A DNA stretch of 64,000 nucleotides from Vibrio sinus (GCF_023634645.1 NZ_JAMKMR010000001.1:62001-126000); one strand, 5' to 3'; numbered from the stretch's first letter, positions 46,873 through 58,724 are shown. Translations and numbers: made by a program. Notes: generated by a model not told the origin, from the sequence alone.

Positions 46873-46913
46873 GATCATGGCTTGGTCCTAAAGTTTTAGG
46901 CCTAGCCATGATC
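46873..46913. terminator. Long hairpin after the lysozyme-like gene
   Basis: GATCATGGCT (46873-46882) and AGCCATGATC (46904-46913) pair perfectly. Inside, GGTCCTAAA and TTTAGGCC extend the stem. No T-run follows, so it may end transcription with a partner factor or stabilise the message. Confidence 0.6.
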
Positions 46914-47096
46914 TGACTTTCCAACAATGATGACGCTCACCTGAACTCATTAAATAAGCCTTTATAGGAAGTCTCATTGACCAGTGTTGCTATGGTATTT
47001 AGGCGTGCGTTATATGCTTCACTAAACAAACGGATATGTAGCGAAAGTAGGCTGTGTAAAACAATTCGAACTAAAAATATTGGATTTTGAGAAACT

Positions 47097-47171
<75 letters not shown>

Positions 47172-47199
47172 ATAGAGATGTGGTTATCAAGAGAGAAAC

Positions 47200-47274
<75 letters not shown>

Positions 47275-47457
47275 ATCTCGTCCTGATGGGGTTACTATGC
47301 CACATCCTTATGAAAAGAAAACCCTTTTCGCGAAAATTTCGTTTGAGTGCTTAGTTTTGAATCAAGTTGCTAAGATTTTGTACAGGATACCGCACATCTC
47401 TTGGTTTGCATCTCGCTCAATCACCAAATTGCCTAAAAGCGTGAGTTGAAGTGGGCG

Positions 47458-49458
47458 TTAACTTGTTTTGAACTGATCCATTTCTTTATTCAAGTCTACC
47501 ACTTGGTCTCTTACCTGCTCCGTCGTTTGGTTGGAAGATTCACTAATGTGGGAGACGTCATTGACCGACTTGGTGACGCCTTCCATTAGGTGATTAATAG
47601 CCTGAATCGTACTTGATTGTTGTTCTGCGGCTGCGGCTAGATCATGCATTTGCGCGTTAAGAGAATCGATTTGATCTGTCGTTGCATGCAATTTCGTCAC
47701 GGCTTGCTCAGTGTGCTCAGATCCTTCTACGGCCAATATTTTACTGGCATCGATTTCGTGTACCACTGAAGAAGTCGACGTTTGGATAGCGTGCACAATA
47801 GCATTGATCTCAGAGGTAGACTCCGTCGTCCTTGTCGCCAACAAGCGAACTTCATCCGCCACCACAGCAAAGCCACGTCCATATTCTCCCGCACGTGCCG
47901 CTTCAATGGCAGCATTTAACGCCAGTAAATTGGTTTGCTCAGCCAAACCTTCAATCACTTCAGTAACCCGACCTATGGAGTCGGTTTCTTTACTTAAATG
48001 GGTTACTTTCTGGCTTGCTTCTTCAATGGTGGCGTGAAGCTTTTCAACTGTACTTTTGTTGAGGTCGAGCGCTTTAGAGCCTTGAGTAATTTGGTCATTT
48101 GATACCGTCAGTGCTTCGAGAGAGCGTTGCGCATGCTGAGATGTCGTTTCAGCAGACGTTGATACATCATGCAGTTCTTGACCAATTTGGTCGATGTTGG
48201 TTCTTTGCATGGATATCTGCGCCAGTGTCTTTTCGTTGGCTTGGAGTAAATTGCTCATACTTGCATCCACTTGATGCGCTTTGCTCGTCACTCCCTGAAC
48301 AATATCCGACAACGACTGGTTCATGCGATTAATCGCGTCGGTTAAACTGGCAAGTTCATCCTTCCCTTCCACTTCAAGTGCTTTTTGTGAAATATCACCA
48401 GCCGCAATAATTTGTGCTCGTTTAGAAATGCTTTTAACTCTGCGGCCGATGTTTCGGCCCATAAAAGTAGAAATCGCCAGCGCTGCGACCACCGAAAGAA
48501 TGCTGGTAAAAATCAATGAGGTGATGAGTTGGCTCACCGAGTTGTAAATCCCTTTGCCGCTGGCGTCGGCTTTTGCTTGTTGCTCCTTAACCAGTTTTTC
48601 TAAGCTATCTTCTAGCGCCAACGCAGCAGGTATTAACTCGTTCGCCATTTTCTCGTTGGCGACATTCCAACTGCTCGATTTTCTTAGTTCGACCACTTGC
48701 TTAGCTAAAGGCAAGTACAGTTGCTGCATATCTTTAAATAAAGACCATAAGCTTTGCCCAGTGCTGGATAACAGCTCTGACTTTCGCTCAATCTCAGCCA
48801 CAGACTTGTCGTGTGATTTCATAAAGTCAGTGTATTTATCGATATGTTCGTCGTTACCGTAAATCAGAAAATCTCGCATCGACGCCAACGCGTTGGCCAA
48901 AGAGTTATAGCTATCGGCATACAGCTTAAAGAGCCGTTTCCGGTCCCCTCCGTCTCTATTTGAGGATTCGTCATTAATCAAGCTTTGTAGCTGGTCGAGT
49001 GCTACCTCAGCTATCGGAGCCGCTTCGTTAATGAAAAGTGCGTGCGCTGGCAGGTTTTCTTCTCCGTGACCCAGTTTTGCAATTTCTTGAACCAAGGCTT
49101 TCACTTTCTGCCACTGCTGACTGATGGTATCGAATTCGGCTTGTGGTATAAGATTCTCGAAGGTGGGAATTAACTCATCGGTTCTTGCGACGATCACTTC
49201 TAGATCGGCGAGCTGCTTTTCTCCTACGGAGCTATCTCCACCTAACAACATATAAGCGCGCAACGAAGAAATGGTCTCTTGGATAGATTGTTGTAGGGAT
49301 CGACTCGCATCAACCGTTGGCAGATCGGTGTCGATCAATGAGTGGGTGTGGACTTCAACAACGGTAACGCTTCGGTAGGTGAAAAAGGCAGATATGATAA
49401 ATAACAAGGCCAAAAATAGAAAACTCATCTGCAATTTGCCTGAAATAGACAGTCTCAT
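47458..49458 (-). CDS. Methyl-accepting chemotaxis protein
   Basis: The 666-residue transducer has a membrane helix at 12-30, a periplasmic helical sensor of about 275 residues (long alpha-helical stretches like helical bimodular domains), and a second helix near 308-330. A HAMP segment follows ([17 protein letters not shown]..., about 332-385). The cytoplasmic signalling domain has the invariant hairpin tip [19 protein letters not shown] at about 507-525. It has no C-terminal NWETF-type tether for CheR. It is transcribed alone, and its sensor ligand cannot be predicted. It should signal to CheA/CheW and control flagellar bias. Confidence 0.94.
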   Translation of the reverse strand: MRLSISGKLQMSFLFLALLFIISAFFTYRSVTVVEVHTHSLIDTDLPTVDASRSLQQSIQETISSLRAYMLLGGDSSVGEKQLADLEVIVARTDELIPTFENLIPQAEFDTISQQWQKVKALVQEIAKLGHGEENLPAHALFINEAAPIAEVALDQLQSLINDESSNRDGGDRKRLFKLYADSYNSLANALASMRDFLIYGNDEHIDKYTDFMKSHDKSVAEIERKSELLSSTGQSLWSLFKDMQQLYLPLAKQVVELRKSSSWNVANEKMANELIPAALALEDSLEKLVKEQQAKADASGKGIYNSVSQLITSLIFTSILSVVAALAISTFMGRNIGRRVKSISKRAQIIAAGDISQKALEVEGKDELASLTDAINRMNQSLSDIVQGVTSKAHQVDASMSNLLQANEKTLAQISMQRTNIDQIGQELHDVSTSAETTSQHAQRSLEALTVSNDQITQGSKALDLNKSTVEKLHATIEEASQKVTHLSKETDSIGRVTEVIEGLAEQTNLLALNAAIEAARAGEYGRGFAVVADEVRLLATRTTESTSEINAIVHAIQTSTSSVVHEIDASKILAVEGSEHTEQAVTKLHATTDQIDSLNAQMHDLAAAAEQQSSTIQAINHLMEGVTKSVNDVSHISESSNQTTEQVRDQVVDLNKEMDQFKTS

Positions 49459-49628
49459 CCCTGATGCTCCTTTAGAGTAACTCTTATTTAATATAGTTAT
49501 AAATAGGTATCTATAAAATTATTGTTAACAATATCTCGGTTAAACTCAACTCATTAGGTTCGTTATATTGAAGCGGCAATATGCAATGACATATACAAAA
49601 GTAAAGCCTAACCCTTGAACCAGAGGCC

Positions 49629-51302
49629 ATGCTCATTATTCTTAGTTCTCTAATAACCCAAGAGATCACCCAGCAGATGCCAGACCCAATTGCCCTGCCC
49701 CAGCGATACTATCTCGCTAACTTTAAAAAGCTGTGTGAGCATGCTAACACTCAGTACGCGGATTTACTCAACGAACAAGAGGCAGCATGGCTTAAAAGCT
49801 TCGCCACACTTGATGTTGAAAGCCAATGTTTGCTTGTCCGGCTTCTGACGCGAAAAGGGGGCTGGTTTCGTTCAGACAAACTGGTTTATTCAGAAATTCC
49901 TCATATTGAAGATGCGCTGAACACTTTGCAAAACGTGCAATTTATCCAAATTAATCCCAGCATCTCCAACCAGCATCTGGCTCAACACCTATTAACTAAA
50001 CCTGAAATAATAAAAGTATTTGATCTCGGTGTCGGTGCTAAAGCAATGCGGAAACAAGAACTTGTCGAGCTACTAGAAGACACGCCTTTTCGCGCTTTTA
50101 AGCGCCTTACCTTTCAAGTGATTCAGTTGGTCAACGAAATGATACTGGCAGTGCTACAAGTTCTATTCTTCGCAAATACCTATCAGGATTTGAGTCAGTT
50201 TGTCCTGCAAGACTTGGGGTTAAACCGTTTTGAGCATTACTCACTAAGTAAAGTGACACGTTTTTTCCGCACACGAGAAGAAATTAACCATTTAATCTCG
50301 ATTGATAAGATAAGAAAAAGCTATGTAGAGCTCGATAGAGCAAGCCAAGCTGCACAACTCGATGATCATCTTAACCGCATTCCTGCCAATTGCGGAAACG
50401 ACTACGTCGATGAGAAAAGGCAAAAGCTCATTAACCATCTCGCTCGAGATTTAGAACGACAGAAAAGCGTCACTCAAGCCATAGAGTGGTTTGCTAAAAC
50501 AACGCTTCCGCCTAGCCGTGAAAGGCGAGCCCGTATGTATCATACACTTGGTGAGTATACGTTAGAAAAGAAACTGATAAACGATATGTTACTCTCGCCA
50601 ATTGACATTAACGAAAAAGAAGTGGCACTACGTCTTGAGCACAAGCGGTTACGCCGGGAAGGTCAAAGCATCATTTCCCGCCAACCACTTGATGTTAAAG
50701 AATTTACGGTCGACTTAGATTTAACGCAAACCAAGGTTGAAATAGCGGTACAACATCATTTGCAAGACTTGGGCTGGCGCGTGTATTACGCTGAAAACAG
50801 CTTTCTCAACGGCCTGTTTGGCCTTGCTTTTTGGCCTGCTATCTTTGCTTCGATTGATGGCGCGTTTATCAACGCTTTTCAGCGTATGCCTAAGGATATG
50901 TTTAGCCCCCTCTTTATAGAAAAACGACGTTCAATCATCGAGTCAATATTCGATGAATTAAAAGCGCATGGGCTTAGCTCTTTAATGGCCACATTTAACG
51001 AGAAGCAAGGAATCGAAAACCCCTTTGTCTACTGGCCAACAATGACGAAATCACTATTAGAACAAGCGATTAGCATCATTCCCTTAAAGCATGTTATGGT
51101 GCTATTTGACATCTTATTGTCTGACTTACGCAATATGAAAACGGGTATGCCTGATTTAATTGCGTTTAAAGAAAATGAATATTGGTGGGTGGAAGTCAAA
51201 GGCCCAGGAGACAAGCTGCAAGACAACCAAAAACGATGGTTACATCACTTTAACCGACACCAGATCCCCTACTCTGTCTGCTACGTAAATCACAACAAAT
51301 AA
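49629..51302 (+). CDS. FAN1-like VRR-NUC nuclease
   Basis: The 557 residues match the length of bacterial FAN1 homologues (about 560). The C-terminal VRR-NUC domain shows GMPDLIAF...[15 protein letters not shown]: Asp509, Glu522 and Lys524 of the PD-(D/E)xK site are present. The rest is helical, in agreement with the SAP/TPR-like parts that bind branched DNA. Homologues cut near 5-prime flaps and help repair interstrand crosslinks. A second in-frame ATG at 49677 (MPDPIALP) is an alternative start. dsdA begins 11 bases after its stop, which may mean co-transcription. Confidence 0.9.
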   Translation: MLIILSSLITQEITQQMPDPIALPQRYYLANFKKLCEHANTQYADLLNEQEAAWLKSFATLDVESQCLLVRLLTRKGGWFRSDKLVYSEIPHIEDALNTLQNVQFIQINPSISNQHLAQHLLTKPEIIKVFDLGVGAKAMRKQELVELLEDTPFRAFKRLTFQVIQLVNEMILAVLQVLFFANTYQDLSQFVLQDLGLNRFEHYSLSKVTRFFRTREEINHLISIDKIRKSYVELDRASQAAQLDDHLNRIPANCGNDYVDEKRQKLINHLARDLERQKSVTQAIEWFAKTTLPPSRERRARMYHTLGEYTLEKKLINDMLLSPIDINEKEVALRLEHKRLRREGQSIISRQPLDVKEFTVDLDLTQTKVEIAVQHHLQDLGWRVYYAENSFLNGLFGLAFWPAIFASIDGAFINAFQRMPKDMFSPLFIEKRRSIIESIFDELKAHGLSSLMATFNEKQGIENPFVYWPTMTKSLLEQAISIIPLKHVMVLFDILLSDLRNMKTGMPDLIAFKENEYWWVEVKGPGDKLQDNQKRWLHHFNRHQIPYSVCYVNHNK

Positions 51303-51313
51303 GGACAATCATC

Positions 51314-52645
51314 ATGCCGTCAATCGATATGAAAGCGCTCTGCCAACGTTATCCTCTTATCCAAGATATGTGTGAATTACGCGAAGTGACTTGGTATAAC
51401 CCAGAGATGACGAGCATGGAAGAGGGCCTCAAACACGTGGGCTTAGAGCAAGATCACGTCACAGACGCGAGTCAACGATTGAAGAGATTCGCCCCCTTCT
51501 TTCAACAGGCATTTCCTGAAACCCAAGCCAGTAAAGGGTTAGTGGAATCAGAGCTTGTTGAGATAGAGAGTATGAAGTCCAGGTTAGAACAACATTACCA
51601 CGTCACCTTTCCAGGGCGACTACTCCTAAAAAAAGACAGCCACCTACCCATCTCTGGCTCGATTAAAGCACGCGGTGGAATATATGAAGTGCTTGTGTTG
51701 GCGGAAAAGCTTGCCATCGAACACGGCTTACTATCTCAAGATGATGACTACCAATTACTGCTGAGTGATGACTTCAAACAGTTTTTTAGTCGATTCACGA
51801 TTGTTGTAGGCTCGACGGGGAACCTTGGCATGTCGATTGGCTTGATTGGTGCCAAGCTTGGTTTTGCCGTCACTGTTCATATGTCATCTGATGCTCGCAG
51901 TTGGAAGAAAAACAAGCTACGAAACTTAGGTGTTAACGTAGTTGAGCATCAGCAAGACTATAGTGTCGCGGTAGATAACGCCCGTGAGCAATCCATGGGC
52001 ACTGAGAATTGCTATTTTATCGATGATGAAAACTCACAAAATTTATTCTTAGGTTACTCAGTCGCTGGCGAAAGGATTAAAGCACAGCTTGATGACATGC
52101 AAATCAAGGTTGATAAAGATCATCCCTTATTTGTCTACTTACCCTGTGGTGTCGGTGGCGCACCCGGTGGCGTTACCTTTGGTTTAAAGCTTGCCTTTGG
52201 CGACAATGTTCACTGCATTTTTGCAGAGCCTACCCACTCACCCTGTATGTTGTTAGGTGTAATGACTGGATTACACGACCAAATATCCGTGCAAGATATC
52301 GGCTTAGACAATAAAACAGCCGCTGACGGCTTAGCAGTTGGGCGACCTTCAGGGTTTGTCGGAAAAGCCATGGAAAGACTCATTTCTGGCTATTACACCG
52401 TCAGTGATGAACGACTCTTCCAGCTACTCAAATTGCTTGCGGAAAGTGAAGGTATATGCCTTGAACCTTCTGCATTGGCAGGCATGTTAGGCCCCATTGA
52501 ATTAGTTACCAATGATCAATATCTTACTCGTCAAAACTTGTCTTCAACTCAACTCAACAATGCCACTCACATTGTTTGGGCAACCGGTGGTGGATTAGTG
52601 CCAGAAAATGAGATGAAACAGTTTTTGGCGCAAGGACATATTTAA
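51314..52645 (+). CDS. dsdA: D-serine ammonia-lyase (D-serine dehydratase)
   Basis: The enzyme converts D-serine to pyruvate and ammonia with PLP, for detoxification and as a carbon and nitrogen source. The 443 residues match DsdA. The PLP lysine lies in SGSIKARGG at Lys118, the same number as in Escherichia coli, and the phosphate loop is [17 protein letters not shown]-type neighbours for D-serine uptake (dsdX) and the regulator dsdC are absent; the preceding FAN1-like gene is 11 bases away. AAGGACAATC stands before the ATG. A hairpin after the stop may end transcription. Confidence 0.96.
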   Translation: MPSIDMKALCQRYPLIQDMCELREVTWYNPEMTSMEEGLKHVGLEQDHVTDASQRLKRFAPFFQQAFPETQASKGLVESELVEIESMKSRLEQHYHVTFPGRLLLKKDSHLPISGSIKARGGIYEVLVLAEKLAIEHGLLSQDDDYQLLLSDDFKQFFSRFTIVVGSTGNLGMSIGLIGAKLGFAVTVHMSSDARSWKKNKLRNLGVNVVEHQQDYSVAVDNAREQSMGTENCYFIDDENSQNLFLGYSVAGERIKAQLDDMQIKVDKDHPLFVYLPCGVGGAPGGVTFGLKLAFGDNVHCIFAEPTHSPCMLLGVMTGLHDQISVQDIGLDNKTAADGLAVGRPSGFVGKAMERLISGYYTVSDERLFQLLKLLAESEGICLEPSALAGMLGPIELVTNDQYLTRQNLSSTQLNNATHIVWATGGGLVPENEMKQFLAQGHI

Positions 52646-52679
52646 GGAGCCTCATATACCTCACAATGTCTCCTTTTTG
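52644..52679 (+). terminator. Probable terminator of dsdA
   Basis: AAGGAG (52644-52649, overlapping the stop) pairs with CTCCTT (52670-52675), and a T-run follows to 52679. The stem is short and the loop is 20 bases, so this is only a fair candidate. Confidence 0.45.
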
Positions 52680-52761
52680 TCCGTACTTTTTACGCTAGAA
52701 GCATTTATAATCATGTAATCAATTATTGAACTTGATTATGGATTAGAGTTTCTTTGCGACT

Positions 52762-55119
52762 ATGAAGGTACGGACACTGTATTTGCTCATTGGATTGAGT
52801 ATCTTGTCAGGCTGCGCGACGTATGCCTCCTACAATTATGATGAGCTATTTGGGAAACAAGAAGTTAGAGATCGAACTGCTAAACTTGGTAGTGTTGAAG
52901 CTGATTTCTATTTAGACGAAGTCAAGCCCATTATTGATAACCGATGTGTGGTTTGCCATGCCTGTTATGATGCGCCGTGCCAACTAAAGCTCTCCTCTGT
53001 CGCAGGCACTGATCGTGGTGGCACGAAACAACTCGTCTATGACGGCACACGCTTGACAGCGGCCACCCCAACTCGCCTATTTGAAGATGCGCAAATAACC
53101 CAGCAGTGGCGTGAAATGGACTTTCACCCAATATTGAACGAGCGTACGCAAACTCCTGAAGCAAATTGGCAAGCAGGTTTAATGGCGCGCCTTTTAGAGC
53201 TCAAAGAAAAACACCCTCAACCACAAGTCAACCAACTAAAAGGCTTTGATTTCTCTATTGACCGCGATCAGGTTTGCCCAAGTATTGAAGAATTTTCCTA
53301 CTACGAAAAGCGTTTCCCGACTTGGGGAATGCCGTTTGGAATGCCAAATCTTGAAAAAAAAGAGCTCGATACATTAAAGATTTGGCTCAAAAGCAATGCG
53401 ATGATGAACGAGCCTATCCCGCTGACCAAGCTAGAGCAGCAAAACGTCGATAAGTATGAGGCGTTTCTTAATCGAGACGATCTTAAAACTCAATTAATGG
53501 CGAGATACATTTTTGAGCATTTATTTTTGGCGCACCTATATTTTTCAGAAATAAGCGCGGAAAGACCACGCTTCTTTACGCTCGTTCGCTCTAAAACCCC
53601 ACCTGGACAGCCGGTCGTTCGAATTCCAACTCGTCGTCCCTATGGCGATCCCGGCGTTAAACGTGTCTATTATCGGATTATCCCCGATCAGGAAACCATA
53701 GTAGATAAGACCCATATGCCGTTTGCGCTAAACAAAGAAAAGTTAGCCAAATGGAATAAGTGGTTCATTGACGCTGATTACACCGTTTCTGCCCTACCGA
53801 GCTATCAACCCGATGTCGCCGCCAACCCTATGACAGCATTTACTGAGCTTCCCATCACGGGCCGCTATCATTTTATGCTCGATAATGCGCAAAATACCAT
53901 CATGGCCTTTATTAAAGGCCCAGTTTGCCGTGGGCAAATTGCGCTCAACGTCATTAGAGATCGTTTTTTTGTTTTCTTTTTTGACCCAGACAAAGCCAAT
54001 GTGCCTGCGATAAACGATTTCTTTCGCTCTCAAGCAGACAATTTGAAACTGCCAGGCGAATTGCAAAGCAACGCCTTACCCATTACGAGCTGGGTCAAGT
54101 TTTCTCGTCAACAAGCTCGGTTCTTGGAAGCCAAATCCGAGTTCCTAAATACTTGGTTTAAAAATGGCGCACATTTAACCACAGACATCATATGGGATGG
54201 AGATGGCGTCAACCCTAATGCCGCACTAACCGTGTTCCGCCACTTTGATAGTGCATCCGTGGTTAGGGGCATGGTTGGTGGCCCAACGGAAACCGCTTGG
54301 ATCTTAGATTATGAGTTAATTGAGCGGATTCATTACCTTCTTGTGGCCGATTTTGATGTCTATGGGAATTTCGGCCATCAGCTGATCACACGCATGTTTA
54401 TGGATTTTCTGCGTATGGAAGGAGAAATGAACTTTCTTCACTTCCTCCCAGCGGACTCCCGGCACAAGCAGATGTCGCTTTGGTACAAAAATCAAAGTAT
54501 ACAGCTCAGCACCTTTTTACAACGCAATGTCGAGCCATTTAGCCAACCAACACAGATTCAATACAAAACCGACGATCCAAAGCTAGAGCTTTACCAAATG
54601 CTTCGTGAGAAACTGGCTCCCGTCCTGAGCAATCGTTATGACATCGTGGACACAGGATTTACAGCGCAAAACGAACAAACACTTAACGAAATAAACCAGC
54701 TCACTGGACGCGGGCTGATCTACGTGCCACAGATTGTGATGATGATGATTGAATCCAACTCAGGGGAAAAACAAGCATTTACGCTATTGCACAATAACGC
54801 TCACCTCAATGTATCCAGTTTGTTCGATGAAGCAAAGAACCGAGACCCAGATCATGACAGTCTAACCCTAGTCCGGGGTGTGATGGGTAGCTATCCGGCC
54901 ATCTTTCTTTCTCTCAAAGAAAATGAAATTCCAGAGCTGGTAAAAATGTTTAAAAACATTAAAAGTAACGACGATTGCATTAAGTTATTGGATCGGTTTG
55001 CAATCCGTCGTACCTCACCCGAATTTTGGTCTTTTAGCGACCAAATTCACCAATGGTATCGTCAGGATCAACCTATCGAATTTGGCCTATTAGACTATAA
55101 TCGTTTTGAGAACAGGTAA
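52762..55119 (+). CDS. cti: Fatty acid cis/trans isomerase
   Basis: Cti changes cis-unsaturated membrane fatty acids to trans in response to solvents or heat, acting from the periplasm. The 785-residue product has a lipoprotein-type start (ILSGC, lipid Cys18) and the heme c site of the family (CVVCH, Cys62-Cys65-His66) within a Cys-rich stretch (CHACYDAPCQ). Length and motifs match the family, including RRPYGDPGVKRVYYRI and DYELIERIHYLLVADFDVYGNF. It stands alone, 116 bases after dsdA, and is followed by a small conserved-looking gene. Confidence 0.95.
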   Translation: MKVRTLYLLIGLSILSGCATYASYNYDELFGKQEVRDRTAKLGSVEADFYLDEVKPIIDNRCVVCHACYDAPCQLKLSSVAGTDRGGTKQLVYDGTRLTAATPTRLFEDAQITQQWREMDFHPILNERTQTPEANWQAGLMARLLELKEKHPQPQVNQLKGFDFSIDRDQVCPSIEEFSYYEKRFPTWGMPFGMPNLEKKELDTLKIWLKSNAMMNEPIPLTKLEQQNVDKYEAFLNRDDLKTQLMARYIFEHLFLAHLYFSEISAERPRFFTLVRSKTPPGQPVVRIPTRRPYGDPGVKRVYYRIIPDQETIVDKTHMPFALNKEKLAKWNKWFIDADYTVSALPSYQPDVAANPMTAFTELPITGRYHFMLDNAQNTIMAFIKGPVCRGQIALNVIRDRFFVFFFDPDKANVPAINDFFRSQADNLKLPGELQSNALPITSWVKFSRQQARFLEAKSEFLNTWFKNGAHLTTDIIWDGDGVNPNAALTVFRHFDSASVVRGMVGGPTETAWILDYELIERIHYLLVADFDVYGNFGHQLITRMFMDFLRMEGEMNFLHFLPADSRHKQMSLWYKNQSIQLSTFLQRNVEPFSQPTQIQYKTDDPKLELYQMLREKLAPVLSNRYDIVDTGFTAQNEQTLNEINQLTGRGLIYVPQIVMMMIESNSGEKQAFTLLHNNAHLNVSSLFDEAKNRDPDHDSLTLVRGVMGSYPAIFLSLKENEIPELVKMFKNIKSNDDCIKLLDRFAIRRTSPEFWSFSDQIHQWYRQDQPIEFGLLDYNRFENR

Positions 55120-55161
55120 AAATTTTCCACTTCATGTCTGCATAGACTTTGGAGGCTTGCT

Positions 55162-55350
55162 ATGGATATTAGAGATAGCATTGAGGCCTTGGAGCAAGAG
55201 ATCTATGTTGCTTGTTCGGAAGGGGATTATGACGCTGTAGATATGCTGGAACACCAGCTCGAATATTTAAGAGACAGGGCCGATCACCCCTTTGACAATG
55301 ACATTTACTCTATAGAAGGTAGACCATTTTTAGAGAGTGAAGAATGGTAA
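55162..55350 (+). CDS. Small acidic hypothetical protein (62 aa)
   Basis: I do not recognise this protein by function. It is highly acidic, with helix-forming heptads in the first half (IEALEQEIYVACSEGDYDAVDMLEHQLEYL) suggesting a short coiled-coil or helical hairpin. It has one cysteine and no signal or membrane segment. GGAGG stands about eight bases before the ATG, and a strong terminator follows the stop. Both support a real gene. It follows cti on the same strand by 42 bases and may share its transcript. Confidence 0.75.
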   Translation: MDIRDSIEALEQEIYVACSEGDYDAVDMLEHQLEYLRDRADHPFDNDIYSIEGRPFLESEEW

Positions 55351-55356
55351 TACTCA

Positions 55357-55387
55357 ATCCACCTGACAATGGTCAGGTGGATTTTCT
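55357..55387 (+). terminator. Rho-independent terminator after the 62-aa gene
   Basis: ATCCACCTGAC (55357-55367) and GTCAGGTGGAT (55372-55382) form a perfect 11-bp stem with a four-base loop, followed by TTTCTT. Confidence 0.88.
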
Positions 55388-55444
55388 TACCTGAAATTTA
55401 TTCACCATTTCCCCTTTCTTATATGGAAACAATAGAACACGGTA

Positions 55445-56587
55445 ATGGTTATGATGAATAGAACTGTGAAAACACGAATTGGTATCGCACTGGTGTCATT
55501 ACTTGGGTTATACCATGCGTCTGCTTCAGCAATGACAGAAGCACAAGCGAAGGAGCAAGGATATCAAATCGCCACACTTGCAGGAGGCTGTTTTTGGTGT
55601 ACTGAATCTGATCTAGAAAAGCAGCCCGGCGTTGTCGAAGTGATATCGGGATACTCAGGCGGCAGCAAACAAAACCCGTCTTATAAAGAAGTGGCGTCTG
55701 GCAAAACCAAGTACATCGAAACCATCAATGTTTACTACAATCCAAGTGATGTCTCTTATGAGCAAATATTGGATCAGTTTTTCCGCCACATCGACCCAAC
55801 GGACGACAAAGGTTCATTTGGCGACCGCGGTCCTCAGTATCGACCCGCTATTTTTTATCGTGATGATCAGCAAAAACAAATCGCTGAAAGCTTCATCAAA
55901 GAGATAGACATGCTAGGCATTTACAAAAAACCACTGAAAACCGAATTGATCGAGTTTAAAAAGTTTTGGCCCGCAGAAAACTATCATCAAGACTACTACA
56001 AGAAAAGCAAAATCCGCTACAGTTACTACCGCTATGCCTCGGGCCGCGATCAGTATTTAAATGATATTTTCGGCTCGGACAGACAAGATAACCCAGTGAC
56101 ACTTCGCGAGCTCATCAACGAAAAAAAGTTAGTCACTGATGCCAAGCCCTATTCAAAACCCTCTGAAAGCGAGATCAAAGACAGGCTGACAAAAATTCAG
56201 TACTACGTCACCCAAGAAGACGGCACTGAGCGCGCGTTTCAAAATGAATATTGGGACAATAAAGCTGAAGGCATTTATGTGGATATCGTAACGGGAGAGC
56301 CGCTGTTTTCGTCAAAAGACAAATTCAAGTCTGGTACAGGTTGGCCAAGTTTCACCAAGCCAATCAATCCTGCTTATGTCACCACCAAAACCGACTACAA
56401 ATTGCTCTACCCTCGTACCGAAGTACGTAGCCGCTATGGCGATTCTCACTTAGGCCATGTATTCAAGGACGGGCCAGCACCTACAGGACTAAGATACTGC
56501 GTCAACTCGGCATCGATGCGGTTTATTCCAAAGGATAAAATGGAAAAAGAAGGCTATGGAGAGTATTTGGTGATTTTTGATGGCTAG
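55445..56587 (+). CDS. msrAB: Methionine sulfoxide reductase MsrA-MsrB fusion, exported
   Basis: The 380-residue product repairs oxidised methionine, both S and R forms. A signal peptide is present (hydrophobic [18 protein letters not shown], cleavage near 29), so it works in the periplasm. The MsrA domain (about 40-200) has GGCFWCT with catalytic Cys49. The MsrB domain (about 250-375) has [16 protein letters not shown] and RYCVNSAS with catalytic Cys352. The zinc-binding CxxC pairs seen in some MsrB proteins are absent, as in the neisserial PilB fusion. The gene stands between two terminators and is transcribed alone. Confidence 0.95.
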   Translation: MVMMNRTVKTRIGIALVSLLGLYHASASAMTEAQAKEQGYQIATLAGGCFWCTESDLEKQPGVVEVISGYSGGSKQNPSYKEVASGKTKYIETINVYYNPSDVSYEQILDQFFRHIDPTDDKGSFGDRGPQYRPAIFYRDDQQKQIAESFIKEIDMLGIYKKPLKTELIEFKKFWPAENYHQDYYKKSKIRYSYYRYASGRDQYLNDIFGSDRQDNPVTLRELINEKKLVTDAKPYSKPSESEIKDRLTKIQYYVTQEDGTERAFQNEYWDNKAEGIYVDIVTGEPLFSSKDKFKSGTGWPSFTKPINPAYVTTKTDYKLLYPRTEVRSRYGDSHLGHVFKDGPAPTGLRYCVNSASMRFIPKDKMEKEGYGEYLVIFDG

Positions 56588-56612
56588 TCCTCAAAGGCTA
56601 ACCATGAAAATC

Positions 56613-56638
56613 AAAGAGCCCAGAGATGGGCTCTTTTC
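56613..56638. terminator. Bidirectional terminator between msrAB and folE
   Basis: AAAGAGCCCA (56613-56622) and TGGGCTCTTT (56627-56636) form a perfect 10-bp stem with a GAGA loop. The T-run on the plus strand serves msrAB, and the A-run on the left gives T on the minus strand for folE. Confidence 0.85.
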
Positions 56639-56648
56639 AATTGGGGGG

Positions 56649-57302
56649 TTATCTTAGACCGTGAAAGAACTCGGCACGGGTGGCGGAGTTGGATTTAAAT
56701 ATCCCACCAAGCGCGGTCGTGGTTGTTTCACTAGTTGCGTCCATCACGCCACGAGATTTAACGCAATAATGCGTTGCATCAATGGTTACAGCCACATCAT
56801 CGGATTCCAATAAAGTCTGCAACGCTACCAAGATCTGCTCAGTCATTCTTTCTTGAACTTGCGGTCTTTGAGCGAAGAAGCGAACAATACGATTGATTTT
56901 TGATAAGCCAATAATCTTCCCTCTTGGGATATAAGCGACCGCGGCTTTTCCATCAATTGTGACCAAATGGTGCTCACAAGTGCTCGTCACTGTAATGTCT
57001 TTCACACGCACCATTTCGTTCACTTTCATTTTGTTTTCAATGACGGTGATTTTTGGGAAATGTTGGTAATCCAAACCAGAGAAAATCTCATCAACGAACA
57101 TCTTCGCAACACGATTAGGGGTGTCTTGCAGGCTATCGTCGGTCAAGTCTAGTCCAAGTAAAGAAAGCACTTCACGCATATGATGCTGGATCTTTTCTTT
57201 TTTCTCATCCGATGAATAGTTACTTGGGACCATCGGTGTTTCCAATCCACTGCGTTCTAACGCTGCTTTAACTAACTTCGCTGACTCACTTAAGGCCGAC
57301 AT
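56649..57302 (-). CDS. folE: GTP cyclohydrolase I (type IA)
   Basis: The enzyme converts GTP to 7,8-dihydroneopterin triphosphate, the first step of folate synthesis. The 217-residue length matches the family. The zinc-site residues are visible in TSTCEHH (Cys and His) and HYCVKSRG (second Cys). [29 protein letters not shown] and the C-terminal TTALGGIF are all typical. It is divergent from moeA, with 173 bases between starts, and is followed by a shared terminator. Confidence 0.97.
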   Translation of the reverse strand: MSALSESAKLVKAALERSGLETPMVPSNYSSDEKKEKIQHHMREVLSLLGLDLTDDSLQDTPNRVAKMFVDEIFSGLDYQHFPKITVIENKMKVNEMVRVKDITVTSTCEHHLVTIDGKAAVAYIPRGKIIGLSKINRIVRFFAQRPQVQERMTEQILVALQTLLESDDVAVTIDATHYCVKSRGVMDATSETTTTALGGIFKSNSATRAEFFHGLR

Positions 57303-57475
57303 GGATTCCTCTGCTCAATTGTTCGTCTCATTCAGGGGTGACAAGGATACTCGCATTTTTGATATATTACATCCTTATTTTAACGGTATCGGTACAATTT
57401 TATTGATGGGCAATTCGATATCGTAGAATCTATGCTAAAGTCGAGCTAACTAAATCATAGCAATAGGATTTCTAC

Positions 57476-58711
57476 ATGAGCGGCTGCGATGCTCCAAACT
57501 TGATGTTAATTGAAGATGCACTCCAACACATGCTTGCAACAGTCCAACCTGTCGAACAAGTACTCCATCTCAAACTTCAAGATTCTATAGGTTTTGTATT
57601 AGCAGAAGACTTGCTTTCTCCTATTAACGTTCCGCCATTTGCTAACTCTGCCATGGACGGATACGCCATACGCTTGTCGGATTTGAAACAATCCACCACC
57701 CTTCCTTTAGCTGGAAAATCGTTTGCCGGAGAACCCTTTGACGGGGAATGGCCGGTAGGTAGCTGCATTCGAATTATGACGGGGGCAAAAATCCCGTCAG
57801 GATGCGACGCCGTGATAATGCAAGAAAATACGCAATCCAACGATGAAGGTGTTACCTTCACTCAAACCGAGGTTCGAGCGAACCAAAACATCCGTCCAAT
57901 TGGTGACGACATAAAACAGCACGATTTAGTATTGAGCAAAGGCTCACGGCTAACTGCTCGCGACGTCCCCATGATCGCCACACTGGGTATCAGCCATGTC
58001 AACGTGTATCGTAAACCTAAAGTCGCCTTTTTCTCAACTGGCGACGAGCTCAAACCGCTTGGTCAACCACTACAAGACGGACAAATCTATGACAGCAATC
58101 GATATGGCATCAAGCCACTGATTGAAAAATTCGGCTGTGAGGCCATCGACCTAGGTATCATCCCCGACTGTCCTGAAACCTTAAAGTCCGCGTTTCAAAA
58201 AGCGCAAGCCGAAGCGGATGTGGTGGTCACATCAGGTGGAGTGAGCGTAGGAGAAGCCGATTACACGAAAGATATCTTAGACGAGATTGGCGAAATCGGA
58301 TTTTGGAAGTTAGCGATAAAGCCCGGCAAACCTTTCGCCTTTGGCAAGCTCTCTGATGCGTTATTTTGTGGCCTGCCTGGTAACCCTGTCTCTGCCTTCA
58401 TTACGCTTTATGTATTGGTGCAACCTTTGCTCGCCAAGTTATCTGGCCACAGTCAGTGGCAAGCCGAGCCAATGATTCCCGCAGTGACTAAGCAAGGGTT
58501 TCGCAAATCGCCCGGACGAACCGACTATCAAAGAGGCGTGTACTCCATTGAAAATGGTCAATTTACTGTTGAATCCACAGGTAATCAAAGTTCTGGAGCC
58601 TTCCGCTCGATGAGCTTAGCCAATTGTTTTGTCGTGTTAGAAAAAGACCGTGGTCATGTCCAAGCTGGTGATACGGTACAGATACAATTATTCAATAGCG
58701 CCCTATATTAG
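57476..58711 (+). CDS. moeA: Molybdopterin molybdenumtransferase
   Basis: MoeA inserts molybdate into adenylated molybdopterin in the last step of cofactor synthesis. The 411-residue product has the family marks NSAMDGYAIR near 57-66, GDDIKQHDLVLSKG, TSGGVSVGEADYTKD and GLPGNPVSAF. The gene is followed after 13 bases by moeB, so the two form an operon. It supplies the cofactor for molybdoenzymes, including the periplasmic hydroxylase encoded at 9614-14204. Confidence 0.96.
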   Translation: MSGCDAPNLMLIEDALQHMLATVQPVEQVLHLKLQDSIGFVLAEDLLSPINVPPFANSAMDGYAIRLSDLKQSTTLPLAGKSFAGEPFDGEWPVGSCIRIMTGAKIPSGCDAVIMQENTQSNDEGVTFTQTEVRANQNIRPIGDDIKQHDLVLSKGSRLTARDVPMIATLGISHVNVYRKPKVAFFSTGDELKPLGQPLQDGQIYDSNRYGIKPLIEKFGCEAIDLGIIPDCPETLKSAFQKAQAEADVVVTSGGVSVGEADYTKDILDEIGEIGFWKLAIKPGKPFAFGKLSDALFCGLPGNPVSAFITLYVLVQPLLAKLSGHSQWQAEPMIPAVTKQGFRKSPGRTDYQRGVYSIENGQFTVESTGNQSSGAFRSMSLANCFVVLEKDRGHVQAGDTVQIQLFNSALY

Positions 58712-58724
58712 GTAGGAGTTCAAT

